NCBI GenBank assembly: GCA_964035575.1
Contig: OZ037916.1
Coordinates: 496,001-560,000, forward strand
Length of the DNA: 64,000 nucleotides
Direction: 5' to 3'
Source: Rhynchopus sp. YZ270_cl-10
Lineage: Eukaryota; Euglenozoa; Diplonemea; Diplonemida; Diplonemidae
Below, one piece after another: positions 7,824 to 18,321 of the stretch (its first letter is position 1; each line of letters opens with the position of its first letter). Position numbers and translations under genes: made by a program. The notes below the pieces were generated by a model that was not told where the DNA came from, made no database searches, and saw only the letters and a list, made by a program, of their open reading frames with translations.

Positions 7824-10800
7824 ATGCGTCGTGCGCTCACGGTGCTGCTCCTCTCCCTTGCCGTCTCCGAGAGCTATGGCGGCGAGACAGTGATGGAATA
7901 CCTCGAAAGCAAGGACCAGCTGTCCCGCTTCGTGGGGTGGATGCGTCAGTGCGACGAGGTCATGAAGCATATCGAAAAGGGGAAAGGGCCTTACACAATA
8001 TTTGTGCCGAAGAACGCGGCATTGAAGGAGTTTCTTGCGCCTGGCGTGGCTGGGTTGATTGAAAAAGATGAGGATTTGATTCGCCGCATCGTCGGCTACC
8101 ACATCGTAACTGCAGGGGAGTTCATTAGCCCTATGGATGTGCCGTCAGAATATGCGGGCATGGCGACAACGTTGTACGACGGTCGCAAGATCCTCCTCGA
8201 ACAGCGTGGTGAGCGTGTTGCTATCAACGGTGAAGCAGAAATAACGCAAACCAACATCGGCCCGGAAGGGCAGAACGCAATCATCCACGTTGTGAACAAG
8301 GTGCTCTCCTATCCAGGATGGTTTCCGAAGGAGACGCTTCTCACGCTTCTCCGCAAAAACAAAGACCTTCGCGCATTTTATGTGACTGTCTGGGAAAACC
8401 GAGATGAATTAGGTCTAACCCAACCTGGCCCTATCACGTGGTTCATCCCCACCAACAAAGCCTTAGCGCGGGCAGGGCTAGGCATCGACGGGACCCGCCT
8501 CTCCGAGCTTCTCCCGAAGGACCGCGACACGATCATCCGCATTTTGAAGTACCACATTGTACACGGCAAATACCTGACCAAACAGGACCTTCGCGTACCC
8601 GGAGTGGCGCAGACCCTTGATTTCCATGAAGGCAAATCCTCGGTCATTGCATACCAAAGCGACGCATCTGGGGTGATCGACTTGAACAACGGGGAGGGGA
8701 AGGTCGAGACGAAGAAGGGGGCAGTGCAGCCTGCCTTGGACGGGGTGTACTATATGGTGGACAGGTTGTTGTTACCTCCTGGCTTGGAAGTGCCTGATGT
8801 CAACTACAGCTCGACACGGGTAAAGGCAATTCAACAGGCTGAAGCCAAGGCAGCTGTCACCCCTGAACCTTCCGTTGCCCCGTACACCTTCAAGAAGGAG
8901 CCAAAATCGCACAAAGGGTCGCCCCTGGTCCTCCTCCTTCTCGTCTTCCTTGCAGGGTTGCTTCTCTACCGTGTGCTCTACCCCGACGCCCAGGTGGACC
9001 GCTCCGCTAAGAAGGACGACAACAAATACGGCATGAGCGCAGCCAAGCCCCGTCCAAACTACGGTCTTGCGCTTGCGTTGTTTTTGCTGTTTACAGTGCC
9101 GCTGTTTTCTTCGATGCGGTGGGTGTTGCCTCATGGGTTGAAGTATGTATTAGTATTTTTTTTTACATTAGTGTAGACACCAGAAGAGCTTCCCCTATAC
9201 CCGCCTCAGGGGACTGCATCATGGTCAAGGTTGCTCCTTTGATGTTGCTGAAAAACCTGAACACTATTGTGGGTATTGGGACGAGCCAAGTAGCGATTTT
9301 TGTTTTTCTTCAAAAATTTCAAAAATAACCGTCGAAACAAAAAAATAATTGTAACAGAGTGGTCTCCGAGGATGTTTCACGTATGTTCTTCGGCAGCGAC
9401 AGCGGTGTCGTGCACCATGCAAAGCTGGATTTCAACTTCGCTGCTTCTGCGAAGGAGAACGACGAGAAGGTTTGTCACCCACCCCCTCCTCTCCTCCTCT
9501 CTTCCCCTTTACCCCCCTCAATTCCATCTACAGCTGGACGACATGCTGAAGTACCTTAACAAGGTTATGTACAAAACACGTTTGGTCGACTATGGGTTGA
9601 ACAGAGTGGATTTAATTGCGTTGTCAAGCCCTGATGATGGAAAGCGTGCTGGGGTGCGGCCAGGGCATTGGAACGACATAGTGTCCGAGGCGAGGAAGCG
9701 GCACCCGGTGAACCCTGAGGATCTGGACCCGACCCCACCTCCGTTTGATGAGCTGAGTGTGCGTCCGTCGGTGAAGACAGGCAACCGTGACAAAGAGATT
9801 GATGACGCGCATGACATTGCCAAGGAGTTTGAGCGTGACAGCCGCATCGAGAAGAAGGAAGACGTCATGGAAGGGGCTACCGTAGACACACCACCACCCA
9901 CACCAAAGCCGGCAGTCGTGGCAGCGCCTATTGAGGATAAGAAGAGAATCGTGCTTGCGTATGTCAAAGCTTTTTTGAAGGTCAAAAATAATAAAAAAAT
10001 CAGATTGATTGCAATTCCTTCGACCGGCGCTTCAACAGTGGAGTGCTCCTTTGGAAGTCGCCATGGTGCTTTTTCCTTCAGAAATGAGGATCAATACAAA
10101 CATGTGCACTTCACAAAGATCACCCACCTTGATGAGGCGGCACGTCTGCCGAGCGAATTCAGTAGGAAGGGTGACTACAAGGATGTTGCTGCGGATGCGA
10201 AGGTCATTACTGTTATGGTGGCCACTAGGGTATGCACAACACAACCCCACCCCACACCCCCCCACCTCCCCTTTCAACAACCAACACACCCTTTCTTTAT
10301 TTGCAGCCTATGGCCCGTGTTGTCCGTTCGTTCTACAAATCAGCTGGAAAGGTGAACACACCGGAGTCAGACTTTAAATGCAACGGACGTCTCAGAGACC
10401 TGATGCGAGGACAGGCCAAGAAGTTTGGGCTTGAGGACTACGTCAAGCTCCCAATCGAGGCCCGTACGATGTGTGAGGCGAACAACAACCTCATGGTGAA
10501 GTCGCTTGCAGGCGTGCCCTTTGAGCAGCAGGTCACAGAGGACCACGTCACGCTCGCAAAGCAGAACCTCAACAAACTCGACATGCTTATGATTGAGGAA
10601 GATCTTGAGCGCAAATCTATGCTCGGATTGTATGTCTCTTCCCCGACTCCCCTTTTCAGACCCAGGTTGCATCTTCAGGGTTTTATCTGCTTTTGTTGAC
10701 TTCAATTTCTTCAATTTTCGAGTATTGCTGAGGGTAGAGGTAATTCAGCTATCTCTCAAATTCTTTTGTCTGTTTTTCATAATTGAAAAAGATGTTGATT

Positions 10801-11301
10801 TGTCGAAACTACGAAAAAAAAAATGCTTCTATCATCTTCCATTTTTCTTCCATTTTTTTCTTCTCTCTACAGGATGGTACTGTTGGGTCTGCCGACTGGA
10901 AGCTACCTTTCCTGCTCGCCTTACGAAGACCAGGCCGATATTGACTGGTCGCACAGGGCGACGGACACGATCGCACGCGACAACTTCTTCGACAGAGAAC
11001 TCTACTCTGAGGCCCACCACGTGTTCAACACTAAGTACGCAGGTGGTTTTGAACAGTCGCTCGATGCATCGAAGATTACCTGCACCAAACCGCAGTCATG
11101 CTTTGACGAAAACGACAGAAACGGCGAACGCAAAGCAAAAGACCCCTTCGACAATGTTCAACTCACTATGCGGTATGTAAAGTCATGGGCAGGGTACCAA
11201 TGTAACATAATGAGAAATAAAACAACATCTTTTTTTCCAGGCGATCGACATCGAAGCAGGGTGTAATGTGTGCCACGCACTGCCATATGCCAAGCAGTTA
11301 A
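7824..11301 (+). CDS. Two FAS1 domains fused to a sulfotransferase (7 exons)
   Basis: Proposed exons 7824-9142, 9177-9289, 9360-9469, 9534-10229, 10307-10629, 10873-11172 and 11241-11301 give 973 residues in one frame. Residues 1-18 look like a signal peptide. FAS1 (fasciclin) repeats lie at about 22-164 and 168-318 (YTIFVPKNAAL, ITWFIPTNKAL, YHIV). TM segments lie at about 367-386 and 414-432 with a lysine-rich 28-residue loop between, placing both ends in the lumen or outside. A Sulfotransfer_2-type domain follows: IAIPSTGAST answers the family's PAPS 5'-phosphosulfate loop (IPKTGGTS), ATRPMARVVRSFY the 3'-phosphate motif, and NNNLMVKSLAG with AKQNLNKLD the later conserved part. FAS1 domains mediate adhesion; the enzyme would sulfate a glycan in the Golgi or at the surface. 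The splices at 9143 and 9290 are inferred. The region could instead be two genes, with the sulfotransferase starting at Met403. Confidence 0.7.
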
Positions 11302-11931
11302 CACTCACCTCAATGCAGGAACACAATGTTGGGGGCATTTTTTTTCTTTTCCGCCCTCGCAGAGAGTTTGGGTTTGGGAAAAGCTCGGGTCTTAATTTAT
11401 TTGTTTAGGGGAGGGTTGCGAATAGCAAACGAAGTGTTTTTTAAAAAAAAACTGTGGGTATTCATCTGAACTAAATTCAGACAACCATCTTTGCCGATAT
11501 ATTTTTTGCTAAATTATTCGCAGAATGGAAAAATTTAATAGGGTATTTATATGGGGATGGGTGGTTTTTGTGGATTGTGTGTATATTGCACATATCCAAT
11601 TCTTTCTTGTGTGCTGTGACAATGAAAAGTGACCTTTTTTTTTTTTACGACGGGTTTTTGTTGATCCTATACCTATGCTATCAATTTGAATGCATAGGTT
11701 GCAATACTTTTTTTTTTTACGGTTCGATCAACTGAATGATGTTTTACGCTCCAGGTGACTCAGCCTCTGATAGAGAGTCGCTCGAACACCGTCAAAAAAA
11801 CTTAACTTTTTTTAAAAAATTGCTTCCACCTGTTGAGGTGTCTGCAAGATAACAACAACGTCCGATGAGGGGGGTTTTTTTTTTTGTTCAGGTGACTGAA
11901 TCATATCATCTCGCCTACTCCTATTTTTTTA

Positions 11932-11972
11932 GTGCCTAAAAAAAGCACGAGAGAGACTTCAGTTCATTTTAT
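11932..11972 (+). repeat. Family A hairpin, copy 2 (divergent)
   Basis: Reads AAGCACGAGAGAGACTTCAG followed by TTCATTTTA. It matches the copy at 58049 (CAAGCACGAGAGAGGCTTCG) in the stem and loop. The 5' arm GGTGAC is weak here. Confidence 0.5.
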
Positions 11973-12175
11973 GTGTACTGTGGCAAAGAGAGATCTGAGG
12001 CTGAGGGAGAGAGAGTACATGTTGTTATTAGAGAAGAGGTATGGGGGTAAAGCAACACCAGCTTTTCACCCACCATATCCCCCCCCGCCCCGTCTTAGGG
12101 TGCAAGTGTTTGAATCTATCTCAAAACTCACAATGAATTCCTTCAGATATTTTTTTTTTCTTCCAGATGTAAACC

Positions 12176-12278
12176 ACGAAATGGATGTAGCATTTGCATG
12201 GTTGGGGTGTCCACCCCCCGGTACAGCCGGTCATTGTACCAAGGTACATTGTTCACGAGAGGGCTTTGTATTTCAACT
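12176..12278 (+). repeat. Dispersed repeat family B, copy 3
   Basis: The fullest copy: GATGTAAACCACGA, GCATGGTTGGGGTGTCCACC, GGTACAGCCGG, TGTACCAAGGTACATTGTTC and ACGAGAGGGCTTTGTATTTC. It is near identical to 199-293 over the second half. Confidence 0.7.
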
Positions 12279-12610
12279 CTACTTTTTTATTCTTCAATTC
12301 AAGCTGACTGAGATGCTTGGTTCAAGCTCATACGTTTTCTTTTTTTTGCTTCAACAGAAGGAGAAGGGGAAGGGGGATCTATGGCTACTAGGTAAGTCAA
12401 AAAAAGCCAGAATTTGTGTTGTTTTTTTGTCAACGTTTTTTTCCAGTTTACTGTTACCAACTTCAGAAGAAGTCCTAATATGGGTTCGACAATCCCACCC
12501 CACGGAGTGCCTGCCCTCGCTTGTATTTTCACTTTTTTTTTTTGAAAAAAAAAAAAATCAAATTTATCCGTGAGCATTGAGTTGAAGAGCTGTGTGCTCT
12601 CATTTTTTTT

Positions 12611-12678
12611 TGCATGGTTGGGGGGTCTACCCCCGGTTCACACTGTTCACGAGAGGGGGGCTCTGTTGTATTTCAAGT
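12611..12678 (+). repeat. Dispersed repeat family B, copy 4
   Basis: TGCATGGTTGGGGGGTCTAC, CACTGTTCACGAGAGG and TTGTATTTCAA in the same order and strand as the other copies. The central hairpin is shortened. Confidence 0.6.
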
Positions 12679-13017
12679 CAACTTTTTCCTTACCATAGGT
12701 GCAATGTGTTGACCCTCTCAAAATACTTTCAATTCTGTGAACTGAAAGTAAATGAATCTAATAAAAAACTTACCATAGGTTTTCTCCGCTCTGTAGCAAA
12801 AGAGGTCAGAGGAGCAGCTTTCTCTCTCTCTCTCTCTCTTTCTAGGTTGTCACATCGTTCTTGCCATATCACCATTTTTTCCTTGTTTTTTAGTTTTTAA
12901 ATCTGAGGGATGTGTCATTTTTGTACGTACACCCTAAACCCATCTTTTTTGATGTTTTGTCAATACACCACAAAAGCATCAGAGATGCCAAAAGGGAATC
13001 TTTCCTCTATTTTAAAA

Positions 13018-13053
13018 GGTGACTAAAGCAAGAGATGTGCTTTGGCTCATCTT
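13018..13053 (+). repeat. Family A hairpin, copy 3
   Basis: GGTGACTAAAGCAAGAGATG then TGCTTTGGCTCATCTT. The inner stem is AAAGC/GCTTT instead of TAAGC/GCTTA, a paired change, and GGTGA still faces TCATC. Confidence 0.65.
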
Positions 13054-13377
13054 GTCGAAAAACATTGTTGTTTTTTTTTTTGGTTCACATTTCTTGAGAG
13101 AGAAATGTTGAGTTGATGCAGGAATTGAACGAAAAAGAACGAGATCAGAGTTTCTAATATCTCATCTCCGCCATTCCTTCAGGGAATGGGGTGTGTCGTC
13201 TGTCAGTCCATAGTTTTTTTATAAGGAGAAATAGTTTTCCTCTGATACGGTCGCCAATCACCCCCCTCCAAGGGTAATTGTGCAATCAACGAAAAAACCT
13301 TTTTTTTTCTCTTTTACTTACCTATCAGAGTTACTATTTCTTTTGTGTGATATTCGAGCACAGAACCCCCTATTGAT

Positions 13378-13547
13378 GTGATTGTCGACACAGCAATACC
13401 GTATATAGTCAATACACATTCCTAGTGGTGATTACACTAAAAAACGGACGACTGACCGTCTATACCTTCTGTAGTACAAAGGCTTCGGTCAACATTGAGT
13501 ACAGACCCGAGGTTCCCCAAGCGGGTCCTTAGGTGATTGTCGACACA
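13378..13547. repeat. Segment bounded by 15 bp direct repeats
   Basis: GTGATTGTCGACACA occurs at 13378-13392 and again at 13533-13547. The 140 bp between are unusually free of homopolymers and include a stem GACCCG/CGGGTC (about 13504-13527) and CCGTATATA just inside the first repeat. CCGTATATAAAGG recurs at about 13590. It could be a small RNA gene, an excised element or a local duplication. I recognise no known RNA. Confidence 0.4.
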
Positions 13548-13933
13548 AAAAAAACGAAAAAAAAGAAAAACTTAATATCAGCCAGTCTGCCGTATATAAA
13601 GGCCTGTTTTTTGGAGCCACATTTTTTAAAAAAAACATTCCATTTTAGTGAACAAAAACAAATCTACGGATGAGATTTTGGCTGGTATATATATATTTTT
13701 TTTTTTGAAAAAAAACAAAAAAGAAACCGAAACTGAAACCAACGCAAAGACCCCTCTTCATGAAAGAAGAACCAAAGGGAGGTACCAGAGCCCGCGGACC
13801 TCCCCCGAAAATTAATTATGCACCCCCTTCCAACCCCCGTCCCGCCCAAAAAACAAAAAAAAAAAAAACCTCTCCCGAGCTTTCTCCGCTGACAAGCTAG
13901 TCACAGGAAGAAGAAGATCAAAACTCGGTCGAG

Positions 13934-13958
13934 CCCGGGCGCGCTTCGCGCGCCCGGG
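13934..13958. repeat. Perfect GC hairpin
   Basis: CCCGGGCGCGC, loop TTC, GCGCGCCCGGG: an 11 bp uninterrupted GC stem. Similar CGCGCTTCGCGCG palindromes occur inside the elements near 1940, 57165 and 57490, so it may mark the core of another decayed element. There is no T run after it that would suggest a terminator. Confidence 0.6.
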
Positions 13959-14831
13959 TCCCCACCCCAGCTCAAGTTGGGGGCCTCCGGCGGAATGTGA
14001 GAATTGCTCGGTTATCCGACGGCGGAGTTCGGCACTTTATTGATATTTGCACCAGGCACACATGGTGCACGAATTATCAGTAACCTCAGTTTTTTTTACA
14101 AAAGAAACGGCGGTATGTCACCCAAAGGTTCCAAGCGAAGCCACGGTACGCAACATTTCAAAAAAAATGCGCTTAAAATTGTACATTTTTACAGGCAAAC
14201 AATGTCACGGGAATGGTGTGATGCAGGCTTGCGCCGCAGGCGCACGGTACTCTACTTTTTTCCTTTCGCCGTGCTGCGTGCTTCCTTTTCCTTCGACGTT
14301 TGACCAATTGAGTCCGGCTCGATGGTATCTCAAAAAATTCCCCATAATATGGGCCCCTCCTCCCCCCCCAAAAAAAATCCAAAACCCCCGTCCCTGGACG
14401 GGGGTTTGGGACGGGGGTCGGTTTTTGGAAAATAATTGACCCCCGTCCGGGACGGGGTGAACGGGGGTGTTCCGCGGACTCTGGGAGGTACTTTGCATTT
14501 AAGCTTATTACTTTTTAAAGTACGCACTGCCGCACCGTTTGTCCCAAAGGGGTGTCAGTCTACTCCCCCTTTTTTTGCAGCCATCTTGTTGCCTTATTAC
14601 AAATGAAAAAAAAATAGTTGTCCCCCACCTTTCCCCCTCCCCTTCGATTTCGCACCTTTCGCTCCACCACCCATCACTCCTCTACCTCATCTCTTTTAAG
14701 AAAAACAACACGAAAAAAAAAAAAATCAACACACAAAAACGTTGGGGGCTCTCTCTTTATCTCCCCCTGTTTTGGATACGGAGTGTCTTTTTGTTTTATT
14801 TTCTTTTTAAGTTCTCCCCCAATCCCTTCTC

Positions 14832-16790
14832 ATGGATGAAGGGTCATCAGAACGGGGTAGAGTGGACTCGGAAGGGAGGATTCCTGAGGATGAGCTGCTG
14901 CAGAGGGTGAATGAGGCTGGGGATGGGTGTCTGCAGGAGTTCACTGCGATTACAGAGCCTGCAGGGCGGACGGGAAGACCCTCTATGTACCAACGTCTCA
15001 AACGACGCCTTCCAAGCAGCTTTGTGAAGTACACCGAAGACGACCGGGTGTCCCGCATCTACCAGGAGAAATGCAAACAGCTTGGCGACGACCCCACCGG
15101 AGGGCACGACAAAGTGCAAGAAACCGCCCACCCCTTGGGTTGCAAGCTTCGCCCTCCGACCAACGTTGAAATTAAGTATGAACTCTTTTTTTTTTTGTGC
15201 CAAATTTTTTTCGCAAACAGATTAGTCGATACCGTATATGACAGTGAAGTGCCCGACCCTGACCCGCTCATTACTCATGCAACCGAAGAGATTAAACTCA
15301 AAGAAATTCATCGGCAACAACGGAGAACGCGGGCGATTGAGTTGCGGCGTGTGAGAGATGACTTTCGGTTTTGGGATGAAGGGGAGGATGGGGCGGAGGC
15401 GTTGCGGACAACGGTGGAGACACCAGATAATTTGTCACATGATTTGGGACCTACACAGGACTGCTTAGAGTATGCAGCAAGAAAGTATTGGAAGATACGA
15501 AGGCATTTGACCAAGGAGGGCACGATATTGGTGCGGTTTCGTTTGCTCATGTGTTCCTGTTTGCAGTTTGCGGCGGGGATAGCTTTGTTCTGTCTGGGTG
15601 CAGGGCAGCTGGAAGGGGGGGACATAGAGCTTCTGACAACGTCGCTTGTGTGTGCCTGTGTGCAGGTTGCAGCGTCGTTTCTTCTCCTCTTCGCAAGTCT
15701 TCCTGAGTCGCCCAATGAACAGCTCACCTTCTGTTGTTATACGACAGAGATCTGGCTCATCTTCCTGCTTGTGTCCTGCCTCCTCGCAGACGTCTCGTAC
15801 ATCAACGAAATGGAAAAGCAGTGCACCCCCACCCTCCAAACCTACACTGCACGCGATTCCTGCAATGAAAGAGCGTCTGCGTATTCCATGATAATTCTTA
15901 TCATTCTGGACCTCGCAGTTGTGGTATGTTAGAAAAAAGTTCAAGAATTTTGCCAAACTCGTTTAACAGTTCAGTCGAACAGAAAAGGGTAGGGATTACG
16001 ATTGCTTTCAGAAATGGTAAGTTTTCACGTTGTTGGTGTTAACTCAAAAGTGGTCGAGGATGAGTTCCAACAAAATCAGATTGCCTCATTACAACAGATT
16101 ATCAGTACAATGTAGCCATCACCCCCCCCTTTACCTCTTTCGGGTGACATTTGGGTGCAGAAACCTTATTCGAGCGATTTTTTTGTCAATAATCAACCAA
16201 AAAGAAAATGGAGATTACACAACTGGCAACTACACTACAACAATTTTATTCCAAAAAACAACAACACAGTACGTCGCAACGTTCTCTACGATTGAGCTTC
16301 TCGACAAAAGCAACAAAAGAGCTTCGATGGCTGATAAGTTCCTTCTGTTCAAATACCGTCACACGCTGCTGAGAGGTATCACACCAGCTCCCCCTTTCAT
16401 CCCCCCTCCCTCCTTTCCCCACTCTCCTACAACTCATTCAAGCACCCCTCTCCCCTCCCCTCCCCTCCCCACCCAACAGAACTGCAAACACCCCTCGTGC
16501 ATCATGGCATATGGGATCACACCTTGCGTGTCATTGTATCGCCGAATAAGGAGACACCGCCGCAACCAAGTCATGAAAACCCCGAGCGTGAGGTGTCCCC
16601 AGCAGCGGCAGCGGCAGCAGCTTCGCGTACGGATCGGATTTATTCGAGGCCAGACCTCTTTGATGGGCTTGGGGATAGACAGGAGACAGTGCCGGTTCCA
16701 GACCCACCGACGACTTCGGATTCAAGTGTTGCTTCGGCAATAGAGATGGAAGAGGTGGACGATACCGACTTCGAGCATACTAGAATTTGA
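14832..16790 (+). CDS. Four-TM membrane protein of unknown function (6 exons)
   Basis: Proposed exons 14832-15175, 15221-15923, 15983-16016, 16051-16111, 16161-16375 and 16480-16790 give 555 residues. Every intron is GT-AG, 34-104 nt, and the frame closes exactly at TGA 16790. A charged N-terminal part of about 220 residues (E/R-rich around IKLKEIHRQQRRTRAIELRR) is followed by four TM segments at about 222-242, 252-275, 282-312 and 334-360. A short loop with two cysteines separates the third and fourth. A C-terminal tail of about 190 residues has a run of alanines and an acidic end (MEEVDDTDFEH). The layout is tetraspan-like, but no tetraspanin CCG motif is present and I do not assign a family. 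The ATG lies about 20 nt after a polypyrimidine-AG at 14811. The donor at 15924 and acceptor at 15982 are chosen for frame continuity; the acceptor at 15969 also exists. Confidence 0.68.
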
Positions 16791-18321
16791 AGTAAGCATT
16801 TTTGTGGATGCTGCGTTTCATTTGAGAATGTTCAATGAAAAAAAGTCTGTGCAGGGTGCACCTAGACTGTGCACTTCGCTCTTTTGAAGGGAAGGGGAAG
16901 AGGAGGAGGAGGAGGAGGAGGAGTGTGCGGAAGGTGTGGTATGAAAAATGTATGCCCTCTTGGCGAGGAGGGGGGTATCGCTGTTCGGGAGGGGTGAAGC
17001 AATATGTGGTGGATGGATGAGAGGAAACTGAGAAAAGAAAAAAGAAAAAAAAGCAAGTCAACGTTTGATCTCGGGCAAAACAAAGCATTTTTTCCCCCTC
17101 ACTTTTGCGCCAAACAGAAATTTGCTTCCTGTTTGGTTTGTGTTTCAACGTAAAAACACATTGTCTTCAGAGATCAGTTGGCGGGTATTGTTTTGAGGTG
17201 ATTTTTATATCTTTTAGTTGTCAGTACTAAAACGACGGCATGGCAGCGCTTTTTTGGGCAAACAAAAGAAAAATCATGATTTGTAATTGTCTGTTTGATT
17301 CACAAAAAAACACCAATTGCACACTTTTTCCGCCTTTTTTTTTGTTCCGTCTGGCTAGCGCACAACGACCCGATCCTTTTTGTTAAAGTTATGTGACGTT
17401 ATTTCAAGATTTCTTTGTAAGTTGTTGTGTTAAAAATTGTCTAAAGGGGGGCAGGAATGCTGTCTTTTATTGTAGACAAAACAACAAACGCAAAAATAAT
17501 CGCACAAAATGCTTACTTTCCTTTCCCTCTCGCTTCTCACCCTTTTTTTTGCTTCAACAAAATACCTTTTTACAGTAGGTTAGTGTTTTCTAGATGCGTT
17601 TCCCCATACCCTTATGTAAGCAACCCAAAGAACTGCGATTTGTGTCTAAACAGAGTAGAGTAGCTTTTTACCATATTCGTGTTTCTTTTCTTTTTGTAGG
17701 TGATTGTCCATGTGGAGGAGGAGCGGGCTTCACTTAGCAACTTTCCCTTGGAAGCGTTGTGCTTTCAATAAAAAAAATTCATGTTGGATGTTTGTTGCGA
17801 GAACTTCGCTAAAGTGTGTTTGTGCCAACAATTGGACACTCTTCACGTCTGAAAACTGTCATTTTAAAATGCCTTTTTTTCAAAAAAAAACACATCTTTC
17901 TTCGAGTCACTGTATTAATGTACACACCTTGCTGGGCAAATGTTCCGGCACAGGAATTTTACGAATAAACTTTCAAACCAACATACACTTCCCAGGTGAC
18001 TAAGCACCGAGAGGCTTAGGGTCATCTTATTAAACTTTTCTTCATTTTTGAACAATATCCTCATTTCCCCCCTCCCTCCCTCTGTGATATTGGGTTCGTG
18101 ATGGGAGCCCTTCTTCACACACTATGTGTTTTCTTCTTTTTCGCGGTTTTTTCCCCCCCTTTTTTTTCTTTCTTTTGCCGTATCTCTTTGGCATGCATAT
18201 AACCAACCATTCAAGAAAGTCAACCACATGCCACCTCACCCTTTTCCATCACCACCACCTCCTCCTCCTCCTCTCCACCACCACTACGAAAAGCACACAC
18301 ACAAAAAAAAACAAACACAAT
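16791..18321. other. Spacer, no gene seen
   Basis: Small open frames are AT-rich and lack protein character. A GGA triplet run lies at about 16896-16922. A family A hairpin is at 17995-18029. From 18240 the sequence is pyrimidine-rich up to the start of the next gene. Confidence 0.55.
17995..18029 (+). repeat. Family A hairpin, copy 4
   Basis: GGTGACTAAGCACCGAGAGG then CTTAGGGTCATCTTA. Both stems are intact: GGTGAC with GTCATC and CTAAG(C) with (G)CTTAG. It lies about 290 nt upstream of the TMCO4-like gene. Confidence 0.7.

Larger units (their letters stand above)
11302..14831. other. 3.5 kb gene-free region rich in repeats
   Basis: No gene is supported. The 213-codon open frame from 11932 runs through two repeat copies and homopolymers and is spurious. 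Contents: family A hairpins (11932-11972, 13018-13053), family B copies (12176-12278, 12611-12678), a direct-repeat-bounded segment (13378-13547), a strong GC hairpin (13934-13958), a segment shared with the hAT-type element at 33161 (about 14090-14260), and C-rich/G-rich runs around 14365-14470. Confidence 0.6.

Noticed and set aside
11932-12573. 213-codon frame on the + strand
   Set aside because: It runs through a family A hairpin, a family B copy and several T runs. No protein-like segment is kept, and the repeats explain the open frame.
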